Source: Granulosicoccus sp.
GTDB taxonomy: Bacteria; Pseudomonadota; Gammaproteobacteria; Granulosicoccales; Granulosicoccaceae
Direction: 5' to 3'
Assembly: GCA_023300375.1 (NCBI GenBank)
Contig: JALZWO010000203.1
Span: 1-37,822, forward strand
DNA: 37,822 bases
In this document: in pieces, positions 8,662 through 17,134 of the stretch
How positions within the stretch are numbered: position 1 is the stretch's first letter
Layout of the letters: each line of letters starts with the position of its first letter
Position numbers and translations under genes: made by a program
Notes under the pieces: generated by a model
The model's database searches: none
The model's input: only the letters and a program-made list of their open reading frames with translations
Told to the model about the DNA's origin: nothing

Positions 8662-9234
8662 GTGAGCTTTCCTGACTTACCTTTCACTGACTTACTAAAA
8701 AGTCCAGAAGATCTGGAACTGCACTACGGTGCTGTGCGCAAGCCTTCCAGAGTAAAAGTTAGTCATAAACTAACACCGCCCATGCAGCGCTGGCTGGCCT
8801 ATTCTCCCTTTTTCGTCATCAGTACAGGCGGTAACGATGGTATCGATTGCTCGCCTAAAGGCGATGCTCCTGGCGAGGCATTTCGTATCATTGATGAGCA
8901 GAGCCTGGCAATACCAGACCGTCGCGGTAATAATCGAATAGATACCCTTCGCAACCTGCTACTTGATCCACGTATAGGCCTACTGTTTCTAGTGCCAGGG
9001 GCCAACGAAGCGTTACGAGTGAAGGGAACTGCCAGCATCTGCGTGCACCCACCGCTACTGGACACTTTCACAATGACAGATGGCACGCGCCCCGCGAGTG
9101 TCTTGCTGATCCAAATTGACAGTGTCTATGTGCAAAATGACCGAGCTATCAAGCGCTCTCAACTTTGGACGCAAGTAAGTACTGAGGTGCCCGCTGACCT
9201 GCCTAACGCTGAGGAACTATCGCAATTGCAATAG
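8662..9234 (+). CDS. FMN-binding pyridoxamine-phosphate-oxidase-like protein (DR2398/MSMEG_1061 type)
   Basis: 190 residues in a PPOX split-barrel fold. The conserved family run is visible: PFFVISTGGNDGIDCSPKGD (residues ~50-69), LAIPDRRGNNRIDTLRNLL (~82-100) and IGLLFLVPGANEALRVKG (~104-121). This matches the FMN-dependent PPOX subgroup often annotated simply as pyridoxamine 5'-phosphate oxidase family protein. True PNPOx activity is not implied; members are F420- or FMN-dependent reductases or of unknown function. Start is a GTG at 8662; no ATG is available before the conserved region. It has a long, structured upstream region and no close partner gene. Confidence 0.8.
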   Translation: MSFPDLPFTDLLKSPEDLELHYGAVRKPSRVKVSHKLTPPMQRWLAYSPFFVISTGGNDGIDCSPKGDAPGEAFRIIDEQSLAIPDRRGNNRIDTLRNLLLDPRIGLLFLVPGANEALRVKGTASICVHPPLLDTFTMTDGTRPASVLLIQIDSVYVQNDRAIKRSQLWTQVSTEVPADLPNAEELSQLQ

Positions 9235-9268
9235 CCCGCCACCAACATTTAGTTCCCAACTAGGCCTT

Positions 9269-9283
9269 GATTCTAATAGAATC
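9269..9283. promoter_or_regulatory. Perfect palindrome upstream of the amino-acid receptor gene
   Basis: GATTCTAATAGAATC is a perfect inverted repeat with 7-bp arms and one central base, ~80 bp before the receptor start. Size and place fit an operator for a dimeric repressor or activator, but the regulator is not in the window. Confidence 0.3.
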
Positions 9284-9363
9284 GGAGTACAGGTAGGTTC
9301 GATCTTCAACGGGCTAGTTTAGATGTTGCGAACTCTTGTGTTGACTCAAAGGACAAAATCACT

Positions 9364-10194
9364 ATGGCTCTAAAGATTAAAAAACTATTACCCAATTGGC
9401 ATGTAGCATGGCCATCAGCCCTGCTTGCGATTTGCTCTTTGCATTTTTTCTCACTAGCCGCAGCTGCCGATTTGCCTGATCTTCAGGGCGCTAAGGTGGT
9501 CGTTGTTACTGAGAATGCCTATCCACCTTTGCAATTCGTTGATCCACGGACCGGCGAGGCTATTGGCTGGGAATATGATGCCATGGCCATACTGGCAGAA
9601 CGATTGAATTTTGAATTGGACATCCAGAATACGAGCTGGGATGCCATGATTGCAGCCGTTAGCGAAGGACAATACGATATAGGTATGACGGGCATCACCA
9701 TTCGTGATGATCGACGTGAGAAGGTCGATTTTTCAGAGCCGTATATGCGTTCTGAGATGTTCATGCTGGTTCGAGCCGATGAACAAAGGTTCTCCAATGG
9801 TGAAGAATTTGCCTCCATTGATGACGGCTTAGTGGGCGCACAAGCAGGCACTACTCCTTTTTATACAGCAGTGTATGAAGTGCTTGATGGTGATGAGTCC
9901 AATCCTAGAATAAAGCTATTTGATACTTTTGGCACTTCAGTACAGGCGTTACGAGCAGGAGATGTCGATGTTGTCCTCACTGATGGAACAGCCGGTGCAG
10001 GCTACGTTGAAGCAAATCCAGATGCCTTCAAACTAGTCGGAGATGCTATGGGCTCAGAGGATTTTGGCTTCATTTTCCCCAAGGGTTCTGAGTTGGTCAC
10101 CGCCTTCAACGCTGGCATTGAAAGCTTGCGTAAAGATGGCACTCTTGAAGAACTCAATACTCGCTGGTTCCTCGAGTACAAACTGGGTCAGTAA
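9364..10194 (+). CDS. Polar amino-acid ABC transporter, periplasmic substrate-binding protein (SBP family 3)
   Basis: 276 residues. The N-terminus has lysines, a hydrophobic core and ends SLAAAA, a good signal peptide with cleavage near residue 35. The mature part shows the family 3 signatures: VVVTENAYPPLQFVD at the start, IGWEYDAMAILAERLNFELD, and YDIGMTGITIRDDRREKVDFSEPY around residues 104-127, the ligand-contact block. It captures an amino acid or opine-like compound in the periplasm and delivers it to the permease encoded next. Start ATG at 9364 has AAAGGA upstream. The downstream permease is 117 bp away, with a REP-like remnant between them. Confidence 0.9.
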   Translation: MALKIKKLLPNWHVAWPSALLAICSLHFFSLAAAADLPDLQGAKVVVVTENAYPPLQFVDPRTGEAIGWEYDAMAILAERLNFELDIQNTSWDAMIAAVSEGQYDIGMTGITIRDDRREKVDFSEPYMRSEMFMLVRADEQRFSNGEEFASIDDGLVGAQAGTTPFYTAVYEVLDGDESNPRIKLFDTFGTSVQALRAGDVDVVLTDGTAGAGYVEANPDAFKLVGDAMGSEDFGFIFPKGSELVTAFNAGIESLRKDGTLEELNTRWFLEYKLGQ

Positions 10195-10234
10195 GTTTAT
10201 GACGTCACCTTCGTGGGGATGGCGGACTAAAGAA

Positions 10235-10260
10235 CGTCATTCCTGCGTACGTAGGGATAC
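10235..10260. repeat. Degenerate REP-like palindrome
   Basis: CGTCATTCCTGCGTACGTAG followed by GGATAC resembles the GTCATTCCCGCG...GCGGGAA element at 24272-24337 and its half at 17654-17677. Symmetry is weakened by substitutions. It lies between the receptor and permease genes, where such elements commonly affect differential expression. Confidence 0.45.
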
Positions 10261-10311
10261 AAGTGAAGAGCTAAAGAAAATACCATTTGTTCTACTACGG
10301 CATCATCACGC

Positions 10312-11124
10312 GTGAATTCCCTAGATCCATCTAAGCCCGCATCGAAAGACCAAGACTTTCCATGGTGGCTTCTAGCCACAGCCGCTATTGGTTTATGGTT
10401 AGGTTACAGAATCATCTCTGATGAACTGTACTCTCAGGTATTTGCCATTCTTGTTAAAGGTATTGGCGTCACGGCATTTGTCACTATCACAGCTTTCACG
10501 CTGGCCAGCCTACTGGGCTTGTTACTCGCCTCAGCTGTTCTCTCACGATGGATAATTGCTCGGCAGATTGCCACATTCTACATCGAGATCATGCGCGGGA
10601 TTCCCATGTTGGTGCTGCTGTTCTACATCGCCTTTGTTGGAACACCCTTACTAGTCAACGGTTTTAACAGCCTGTTTTCGACCTTACTCGATGAGCCGTT
10701 GCGCACCAGAGACATCTCGTTACTGTGGCGCGCCATTATCGCCCTGACATTAGGCTACTCAGCATTTATTGCGGAGGTTTTTCGTGCAGGGATTCAGGCC
10801 GTTGGAAGTGGTCAAAATGAAGCTGCAAAAGCACTTGGACTTCGTACACGAGACCGGTTTCGATTTGTCATTTTTCCACAGGCTCTGCGGACAATAATGC
10901 CACCACTGGGTAACGACTTTATCGCGATGATAAAAGACTCATCACTGGTATCAGTTCTTGGGGTTGCCGACATTACACAACTAGGTAAGATCTACGCGGC
11001 TGGCTCGTTTCGCTTCATGGAAACCTACAACGTGGTAGCGTATGTCTATTTAACAATGACGGTTGTCTTGTCGTTGATGCTAAGACGTGTAGAGCGTTCG
11101 CTAAGACACAGGCACGAAAAATAA
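10312..11124 (+). CDS. Amino-acid ABC transporter permease (HisM/GlnP family)
   Basis: 270 residues with about five or six membrane segments. The N-terminal run VKGIGVTAFVTITAFTLASLLGLLLA and the EAA loop (GQNEAAKALGLRTRDRFRFVIFPQALRTIMPPLGNDF split across residues ~166-203) are typical of the HisMQ/GlnP group; the EAA loop docks on the ATPase. Start is a GTG at 10312, followed by a hydrophilic tail before the first helix. No ATP-binding subunit and no second permease are encoded beside it, so the pump must borrow an ATPase from elsewhere or use a distant gene. It converges with the GGDEF-like gene across 19 bp, with no clear terminator. Confidence 0.9.
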   Translation: MNSLDPSKPASKDQDFPWWLLATAAIGLWLGYRIISDELYSQVFAILVKGIGVTAFVTITAFTLASLLGLLLASAVLSRWIIARQIATFYIEIMRGIPMLVLLFYIAFVGTPLLVNGFNSLFSTLLDEPLRTRDISLLWRAIIALTLGYSAFIAEVFRAGIQAVGSGQNEAAKALGLRTRDRFRFVIFPQALRTIMPPLGNDFIAMIKDSSLVSVLGVADITQLGKIYAAGSFRFMETYNVVAYVYLTMTVVLSLMLRRVERSLRHRHEK

Positions 11125-11143
11125 ACTCGCGACGTGGTGCAGC

Positions 11144-11638
11144 TCAGACTCGACGCTTACTTTGGCGTTGTAATTCCGCGGCCTCGAGCGTACGCCCAAC
11201 ACCCCACGCAAGGGGTACTCCACAAAGATCACTTAAACCTTGGCCAAGGCGTGTTGCCGGCAGAGGCAGCTGGCGACTGTGAAATTGAACTCTTAGTACA
11301 CCAGCGATGAGCGACTCTTCACAATGGTGGTTAACGACAAAGACTTGATGGCGTCGGTGTACCCGTAGACCACCAAACTCCTGATCCAACAATGTTCGGA
11401 TCTTCGCCATTAGCTGGTCAGCCACCTGAATGGAATAGGCCTGTTGAAGAAAGCTGAAATCATTGATTCCGATACTGGCCTTGTACGTCAAATGTTGCCG
11501 TATGGACAATAGATCGGCGCTAACAGGTGAGCTACCTTGAAAACCTCTTGGACTCGCCATCTGTGTGCTTTTAGCGCTTGCAGGCATAGCAAGAATCTCT
11601 GCGCTTGAACGTTGTTTAGATCTGATTGTCATTTTCAA
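11144..11638 (-). CDS. Protein with degenerate, probably inactive GGDEF domain
   Basis: 164 residues. After a polar ~40-residue N-terminus, residues 41-155 follow the order of a diguanylate cyclase domain: KASIGINDFSFLQQAYSIQVADQLM lies where active enzymes have the IDLDxFKxINDxxGHxxGDxLL helix (positions ~53-77), RVHRRHQVFVV (92-102) aligns with the beta-hairpin R-x-GGDEF-xV, and PLAWGVGRTLEAAE (142-155) with the SxGVA block. The GGDEF signature itself reads R96-H97-Q98-V99-F100, so metal and GTP binding should be lost. If correct, it could be a c-di-GMP effector, a partner protein or an evolutionary relic. No membrane or sensor domain is seen. The gene is alone between convergent and tandem neighbours. 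The fold call rests on pattern alignment by eye. Confidence 0.5.
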   Translation of the reverse strand: MKMTIRSKQRSSAEILAMPASAKSTQMASPRGFQGSSPVSADLLSIRQHLTYKASIGINDFSFLQQAYSIQVADQLMAKIRTLLDQEFGGLRVHRRHQVFVVNHHCEESLIAGVLRVQFHSRQLPLPATRLGQGLSDLCGVPLAWGVGRTLEAAELQRQSKRRV

Positions 11639-11933
11639 TAAATCATAACCTTGAAAGTGGGCTGCTTAATAGTGCTCCAAAGCATACTCGTAACGCAAGC
11701 AATGCCACGTAACTTCGTTATGTTACCTGCTATAAATACGCCACGCTAAAGCGTTAGGAAAAGTTGTGATCCAGTCACTTGATTGCTGTATTTCAAGAAC
11801 TAAATCATGTGACCCATAACACGATTTACCGATCAGGCATGCCCAACAATGTGCTTACATTCGACGCAGGTGAGTGTGGTCAACGGATGTTCAATGACTT
11901 AGCTGACCGTAGACTACTTAGCCGCAGTTGAAA

Positions 11934-12497
11934 CTACTGGGGGGCAGAGTATGTAGACAGTATGCTAGCCAAAGCTGGGCGATGCTGCTCTACCTCTTCG
12001 GTGGTTAACCCTTCTAACGAGTGCGGAAATTTCAGCCATTGATCAGTCTCGTGCAAATAATAATCGGGGACACGATCTGTCTTATTGCGCGTGGGCTTAT
12101 AGTAGGGCACCGCCACTCTAATATCGTGAGGTAGATTACGGCGTGTTTTTTCGTGTAAAACACTAATGATAGCTTCGATACTTCGGCCAGTATCGTATAC
12201 GTCGTCAACGATGAGCAAGCTATCCTCATGACACAGTTTTTTGACCAGATAATTAATACTAAACACCTGCACTTTACTCTGTTGCTGATCAATACCTTTG
12301 TACGATGATGTTCTGACAGTGATGTGATCTGCCTGCACGCCTTTGTAGGCAAGTAACTCTTGCATAGCAATACCCATCGGTGCCCCACCTCGCCACACGG
12401 CCACTATAAAGCTGGGCCTGAATCCGCTGTTATACACATTGGCGGCAAGTCGGAACGAATCTTCCAACAACTGCTGAGTGTCAATATAATGTTTCAT
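11934..12497 (-). CDS. Phosphoribosyltransferase, hypoxanthine PRT-like (COG2236 type), copy 1
   Basis: 187 residues from the ATG at 12497-12495. The frame extends to 12569, but the paralogue across the intergenic region begins at the same aligned point (MKHYIDTQQLLEDSFRLA versus KHYVTETDLLQDAYRLG), so the shorter start is preferred. The PRPP loop is canonical for type I PRTases, LLIVDDVYDTGRS at ~94-106. FIVAVWRGGAPMGIAMQE (30-47) is the pyrophosphate-loop region. PYYKPTRNKTDRVPDYYLHE (131-150) is the conserved C-terminal part of this group. The enzyme would join a purine or related base to PRPP in the cytosol. It is transcribed away from copy 2, with a 217-bp shared promoter region. Confidence 0.85.
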   Translation of the reverse strand: MKHYIDTQQLLEDSFRLAANVYNSGFRPSFIVAVWRGGAPMGIAMQELLAYKGVQADHITVRTSSYKGIDQQQSKVQVFSINYLVKKLCHEDSLLIVDDVYDTGRSIEAIISVLHEKTRRNLPHDIRVAVPYYKPTRNKTDRVPDYYLHETDQWLKFPHSLEGLTTEEVEQHRPALASILSTYSAPQ

Positions 12498-12658
12498 TAG
12501 TCGATTACCCGGTTTACATCGCTGCCCGATTCGCAAGTAGCCTAGCTCATAATAGAACAAAGTTAGCAAACGCCAGTTTTTTTAGCTAAAGTTGTAGCAT
12601 TCAAAAGCCAGTCAGCATTCTAGGCTGGAGAATCAGACCGCGCTATACGGTGCAAACT

Positions 12659-12679
12659 GTTACAAAAAGCGACTGTAAC
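12659..12679. promoter_or_regulatory. Inverted repeat in the divergent promoter region of the two PRTase genes
   Basis: GTTACA (12659-12664) and TGTAAC (12674-12679) are perfect 6-bp arms separated by nine bases, 36 bp before the copy 2 start. It may be a regulator site controlling one or both phosphoribosyltransferase genes. No regulator gene is nearby. Confidence 0.25.
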
Positions 12680-12714
12680 TTGCCAACACTATTTTCAACA
12701 CGCCAGGGGCCATT

Positions 12715-13296
12715 GTGCAACCTAAACACTATGTGACAGAGACCGATCTCCTACAAGACGCGTATCGTCTGGGCGTGAATATTGCCAACAGTGACTTTAC
12801 GCCCACATTTATTGTTGGTCTTTGGCGAGGTGGTAGTGTAGTTGGCATTGCGGTACAAGAATGCCTTCAGTATCTGGGGTTCCCTACCGATCACATATCA
12901 TTAAGGACTTCATACCGCGGATTGTCTAGTTACCAGCAAATGGTAGACAACCCCCAAGAGGAAATACGTATCCACGGCACACAATATCTACTTGATACCC
13001 TCAACCACAACGATGGACTGTTGATAGTCGATGATGTGTTTAGCTCTGGTTTAACGGCCAAAACCCTGCTGGATCGATTGCGTCACAGGCTAAAAGCCAA
13101 TATGCCTGACGATGTTCGTATTGCCGTGCCTTGGTACAAACCCGACAGCAACCAAACTGATATCACGCCAGATTTTTATTTGAACAAAACAGACGACTGG
13201 CTGGTTATGCCGTACGAGCTCAGCGGCCTGTCTCGCGACGATATCGCCGCCAACAAACCCTGGATACTGCCGATCCTCGACAGTCTCGACGCATAA
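12715..13296 (+). CDS. Phosphoribosyltransferase paralogue with altered PRPP loop, copy 2
   Basis: 193 residues; clearly paralogous to copy 1 over the full length (FIVGLWRGGSVVGIAVQE, ADHIT/TDHIS, RIAVPWYKPDSNQTDITPDFYLNKTDDW). The start is a GTG at 12715 with a strong AGGGG Shine-Dalgarno 6 bases upstream. The PRPP loop reads LLIVDDVFSSGLT (102-114): the DTG core of copy 1 is SSG here, so phosphate contacts are changed although the two acidic residues remain. It may use a different base, act in regulation, or be slower. It is 21 bp upstream of the DUF368 transporter gene and very probably in one operon with it, which couples a nucleotide-salvage-like enzyme to cell-envelope lipid carrier recycling. 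Confidence 0.82.
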   Translation: MQPKHYVTETDLLQDAYRLGVNIANSDFTPTFIVGLWRGGSVVGIAVQECLQYLGFPTDHISLRTSYRGLSSYQQMVDNPQEEIRIHGTQYLLDTLNHNDGLLIVDDVFSSGLTAKTLLDRLRHRLKANMPDDVRIAVPWYKPDSNQTDITPDFYLNKTDDWLVMPYELSGLSRDDIAANKPWILPILDSLDA

Positions 13297-13317
13297 TTCT
13301 AACTACCGTCAAAAGTC

Positions 13318-14238
13318 ATGAACCCCCAAATTGCAGTTTTCCTAAAAGGGCTCGCCATGGGCGCAGCCAATGTCATACCAGGTGTCTCGGGTGGAACCAT
13401 TGCGCTTATAACTGGCATTTATGAACGGCTGATCAATGCGATTAAACGCTGTGACATCAAGGCGGCTAGATATGTACTCAGCGGACAGGTAAAGCGCGCC
13501 TGGACACACATTGACGGAACGTGGCTAACCACATTACTCGGTGGCGTAGCCGTGAGCATTGTCAGCTTGGCAAAATTGTTTGAATACTTGCTCGAAGACT
13601 ATGAGCGCTACACCATGGCGTTTTTTTTCGGACTCATCCTCATTTCAATAGTCTATGTAGCGCGTGGCGTAAAAAATTGGTCTTTAAGCACCTACATTGC
13701 GCTGTTGATAGGCACCTCACTGGCGGTCGCTATTGCCACGCTTGCACCAGCATCTGAAAATGACGCGGCACTCTATGTGTTTCTGTGTGGCGTAATAGCC
13801 ATTAGCAGTATGGTGCTGCCAGGGCTATCGGGCTCGTTCGTTCTTATATTGATGGGCAACTACGCACTGGTACTTGGCGCAGTCAGTACGTTTAACTTTA
13901 GCATCATCATACCTATGGCTCTGGGGTGTGGTTTTGGCCTCATCGCGTTCTCACATTTTCTGGCTTGGGTGTTTAAGCGTTATGCTGATCACACTATGGC
14001 ATTAATGACAGGCTTTGTTGTTGGCTCTTTGGTAGTCATTTGGCCATGGAAGACAGCCATTACCGACACCGTGACGCGCGAAGGTAAACCACCACGAGAA
14101 ATCATCACAAGCTACGAATGGTTCTTGCCTGCATTACAAAATTCAAGCACCTGGATCGCTATTGGTTTGATGGTTGTGGGTGCAGCGTGCATAGTTATGA
14201 TGGAAAAATTTGCTAGTGGCGACTCAGACAATCGCTGA
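13318..14238 (+). CDS. DUF368 family membrane protein, undecaprenyl-phosphate translocase (PopT-like)
   Basis: 306 residues and about eight hydrophobic segments. Two inverted family signatures are present: GLAMGAANVIPGVSGGTIAL (residues 10-29) and VLPGLSGSFVLILMGNY (~164-180), the paired PGxSG motifs of DUF368. Members of this family were recently identified as transporters that return undecaprenyl phosphate, the lipid carrier for peptidoglycan and O-antigen synthesis, to the cytoplasmic leaflet. Start ATG at 13318, 21 bp after the phosphoribosyltransferase stop. The C-terminal region (MVVGAACIVMMEKFA) is the last helix. A perfect palindrome, 14236-14250, begins at the stop codon and may help end transcription between this gene and the convergent exporter gene. 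Confidence 0.9.
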   Translation: MNPQIAVFLKGLAMGAANVIPGVSGGTIALITGIYERLINAIKRCDIKAARYVLSGQVKRAWTHIDGTWLTTLLGGVAVSIVSLAKLFEYLLEDYERYTMAFFFGLILISIVYVARGVKNWSLSTYIALLIGTSLAVAIATLAPASENDAALYVFLCGVIAISSMVLPGLSGSFVLILMGNYALVLGAVSTFNFSIIIPMALGCGFGLIAFSHFLAWVFKRYADHTMALMTGFVVGSLVVIWPWKTAITDTVTREGKPPREIITSYEWFLPALQNSSTWIAIGLMVVGAACIVMMEKFASGDSDNR

Positions 14239-14250
14239 TCACAGTGATCA
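14236..14250. repeat. Perfect palindrome at convergent gene junction
   Basis: TGATCACAGTGATCA has 7-bp arms around one base and includes the DUF368 stop codon. It sits between convergent genes 29 bp apart. Without a T-run it is not a classical terminator. Confidence 0.35.
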
Positions 14251-14267
14251 AACACACCAGTAGCAGC

Positions 14268-15506
14268 TCAGATATTAACTACTCTAAGCCGATCCTCTGC
14301 ACACGATCTCCGGAACAGCACGACCAACACAAGCCCTAAAAATACAACCACTATAGCCATTGGTCTTGCGGTTCCGTCGTGCAGTACACTGATTATTAGA
14401 GCAGCCATGCCCGCTGTTGTTTGCTCAATACTACTGAGCAATGCCGACGCAGTTCCCGCCTGCCCTTCTATTGATCGCAGAGCGCGACTGGGTGCCGCAG
14501 CAAACATCGGCCCCAATCCGAATGTGATGATCATATAAGCGCCAGTCAACGAGAGCGCTGAGGTGGAGCCCGAAAAAATTACTAAACACAACACGGTGGC
14601 CCCGGCTAGCGCTAGAGCAACACCCATGCGTAACAGGGAGATAGCTTCCCAATGATCTGCCAACCTCGACGCCAGCAAGCTACCAAAGAAAAACGCCACA
14701 ATAATACTCGCTTGATAGTAACCAAACTGATCGACAGCAACGCCTAGCTTATCAATGAGAACGAACGGGGCTCCGGTGACAAAAACAAATATCAATCCCA
14801 AGGCCACACCGAGAATGGCGCAATGGGTCATGAAATCACTGTTTTTCAACAGCCCGGCATACCCTTTCATTAACTTGCGCGCGTTCAACGCCTGCGGGTC
14901 AGGAACACAGGATTCAGGCAGATATCTGATAACAGCCATCATAGACACCAAAGCCATGAAACTGATGACATAAAAATTGCTTTGCCAGCCAAACGCTACG
15001 TGCAAATAGCCACCTAAAATAGGGGCCACGGCTGGCGCTATGGCAATCACCATTCCCAATAGAGCAAGTGCTTTGACCTGCTGTTTCTCGTTGTACAAGT
15101 CCTTAATGATGGCAAGGCCAATAACGGCCTCTGCGGCAGCAGCCAAACCCAACAAAATACGAGCAACAATTAATTGATCTATGGTTTGCGCAAACGAACA
15201 GGCCAGACTCAATACGATAACAAACACGGATGAGACAATCAGAACAGGCTTGCGTCCGTAGCGATCTGACAACGGTCCATGAAATAATTGGGCAATACCA
15301 AAAGCCAACATATTCAGACTTATGGTGAGTTGGACACGGGTAGCAGTGGTGTCGTACCATTCTGCCAAATCAGGCAGACTGGGCGTGTACATATCGGTTG
15401 ACATGATACTGACACTGGAAGCTAAAACAAGAATGCCGACAATCAGACCCATTGTCGGCAGTTCATCTACCTCATGCTTGTTGGCTCTCGCCTGATCTGA
15501 CACCAT
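14268..15506 (-). CDS. Bcr/CflA family MFS multidrug efflux transporter
   Basis: 412 residues with a 12-helix MFS pattern. Signatures: STDMYTPSLPDLAEWYDTT at ~35-53 (the Bcr/CflA first-helix motif), GPLSDRYGRKPVLI (motif A between helices 2 and 3, ~77-90) and GMVIAIAPAVAPILGGYL (motif C of drug/H+ antiporters, ~150-167). It likely exports drugs or metabolites with proton antiport through the inner membrane. The ATG overlaps the stop of the dehydrogenase gene by one base (TAATG), so translation is coupled. That pairing with MmsA is unusual and does not in itself indicate substrate. Confidence 0.9.
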   Translation of the reverse strand: MVSDQARANKHEVDELPTMGLIVGILVLASSVSIMSTDMYTPSLPDLAEWYDTTATRVQLTISLNMLAFGIAQLFHGPLSDRYGRKPVLIVSSVFVIVLSLACSFAQTIDQLIVARILLGLAAAAEAVIGLAIIKDLYNEKQQVKALALLGMVIAIAPAVAPILGGYLHVAFGWQSNFYVISFMALVSMMAVIRYLPESCVPDPQALNARKLMKGYAGLLKNSDFMTHCAILGVALGLIFVFVTGAPFVLIDKLGVAVDQFGYYQASIIVAFFFGSLLASRLADHWEAISLLRMGVALALAGATVLCLVIFSGSTSALSLTGAYMIITFGLGPMFAAAPSRALRSIEGQAGTASALLSSIEQTTAGMAALIISVLHDGTARPMAIVVVFLGLVLVVLFRRSCAEDRLRVVNI

Positions 15507-16990
15507 TAAGTAGGAAAGTCAAAAACAGCACCTTCTTTGATACCTGTAGGCCAGCGCGAAGTGACCGTTTTCAGACGCGTGTAGAAATTTACGCCTTCTG
15601 GCCCATAGATGGAATGACCACCGAACAACGAGCGCTTCCATCCACCGAAGCTGTGGTACGCCACAGGCACTGGGATAGGTACATTGATACCAACCATCCC
15701 CACCTGAATGCTATCAGCGAATGATCTTGCAGCATCGCCATCACGTGTAAAGATGGCTGTGCCGTTGCCATATTCATGATCATTGATCATCTTGACCGCT
15801 GAATCGTAGTCAGTAGCTCGTACTACTGACAACACTGGGCCGAAAATCTCTTGTGTGTAGATGTCCATGTCTGTGGTGACTTTATCAAACAGCGAACCAC
15901 CCAGGAAATAACCGTTTTCATACCCTTGTAAGGACAGGTTTCTACCATCGACAACCAGCTCTGCACCCGCAGCCACACCACTGTCTATCAGGCCAGATAT
16001 TTTTTCTTTGGCAGCAGCTGTAATTACTGGACCCATTTCGGCATCTGGATCGTCAGCAGGGCCGACTTTCAAGGCCTCAACGCGCGGCCGCAATGCCTTG
16101 ACAAGACGATCGGCTGTCTCTTCTCCCACCGGCACGGCAACTGAAATCGCCATGCAGCGCTCTCCTGCTGATCCAAAGCCTGCGCCCATAAGTGCATCAA
16201 CAGCTTGATCCAGATCCGCATCAGGCATGATAACCATATGGTTTTTAGCACCACCGAGCGCTTGTACACGCTTACCAGCTTGAGAACCTCGGTTGAAAAC
16301 ATATTCGGCAATGGGCGTAGACCCAACAAAGCTAACTGCCTGCACTTTCGGGTGATCAAGAAGCGCGTCCACTGCCTCCTTGTCTCCATGCACTACATTC
16401 AATACTCCCGGCGGTAGTCCAGCCTCATGCAGCAATTCTGCAATCATCATGACCGAGGAAGGATCACGTTCTGAAGGTTTCAGGACAAAGGTGTTACCAC
16501 AGGCAATGGCGACTGGATACATCCACAATGGCACCATTGCAGGAAAATTAAACGGTGTTATGCCAACGCACACACCCAAAGCTTGTCTGTCGGAAAAGGA
16601 ATCTATTTTAGGGCCCACATTTCGCGAATATTCGCCTTTGAGTAACTGCGGGATGCCGCAGACAAACTCTACAACCTCTTTACCGCGCTGTATCTCACCC
16701 AGAGCATCATCATGCGTTTTTCCATGCTCACGCGATATTTCGCGAGCGATTTCATCTGCGTGTTTTATGAGCAATTCGTTGAAGCGAAACATCACTGCCG
16801 CCCGTTTCAGTGGAGGTGTTGCAGCCCAAGCCGGAAAAGCTTCTGCCGCAGACTCTACAGCCGCCGCGACTTCAGCTTGCGTGCTCAGACCCAGCTGATC
16901 GGTAATCTCGCCAGTTGCCGGATTGAAAACGGGTTGTGTCCTTTCGCTCTTACTGGCCACTCGCTGACCACTAATTAAATTGTTGATCAT
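15506..16990 (-). CDS. mmsA: Methylmalonate-semialdehyde dehydrogenase (CoA-acylating)
   Basis: 494 residues from the ATG at 16990; the frame opens 12 codons earlier, but homologues begin near INNLISGQ, and AGTGAG precedes this ATG. It is an aldehyde dehydrogenase with [21 protein letters not shown] (Asn at ~147), KPSERDPS, and the nucleophile in [11 protein letters not shown] (Cys at ~279). The position of the general-base Glu of hydrolytic ALDHs is occupied in LGGAKNH, the hallmark of the CoA-dependent MmsA group. It converts methylmalonate semialdehyde to propionyl-CoA, or malonate semialdehyde to acetyl-CoA, in valine, thymine, beta-alanine and inositol breakdown. None of the partner catabolic genes is next to it. 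It is followed by the coupled MFS exporter gene and diverges from the DNA glycosylase gene. Confidence 0.92.
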   Translation of the reverse strand: MINNLISGQRVASKSERTQPVFNPATGEITDQLGLSTQAEVAAAVESAAEAFPAWAATPPLKRAAVMFRFNELLIKHADEIAREISREHGKTHDDALGEIQRGKEVVEFVCGIPQLLKGEYSRNVGPKIDSFSDRQALGVCVGITPFNFPAMVPLWMYPVAIACGNTFVLKPSERDPSSVMMIAELLHEAGLPPGVLNVVHGDKEAVDALLDHPKVQAVSFVGSTPIAEYVFNRGSQAGKRVQALGGAKNHMVIMPDADLDQAVDALMGAGFGSAGERCMAISVAVPVGEETADRLVKALRPRVEALKVGPADDPDAEMGPVITAAAKEKISGLIDSGVAAGAELVVDGRNLSLQGYENGYFLGGSLFDKVTTDMDIYTQEIFGPVLSVVRATDYDSAVKMINDHEYGNGTAIFTRDGDAARSFADSIQVGMVGINVPIPVPVAYHSFGGWKRSLFGGHSIYGPEGVNFYTRLKTVTSRWPTGIKEGAVFDFPT

Positions 16991-17134
16991 CTCACTGTAA
17001 ACTCTGGTAATTTCGGATTGAAGCAACGGGCGACTCAGTTGCAGGAGGCCCAGACTCTGCCCAGCGAACGCTGTACGCTATCTCATCTCGCAGTGCTGGT
17101 CAATGTACTTAGGGCCTATTCAAAGAACAAACGT

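Noticed and set aside
11839-11931. Short plus-strand ORF of 30 codons (MPNNVLTFDAGECG...) in the gap before the first phosphoribosyltransferase.
   Set aside because: No usable ribosome binding site, no similarity I recognise, and it runs head-on into the minus-strand gene.
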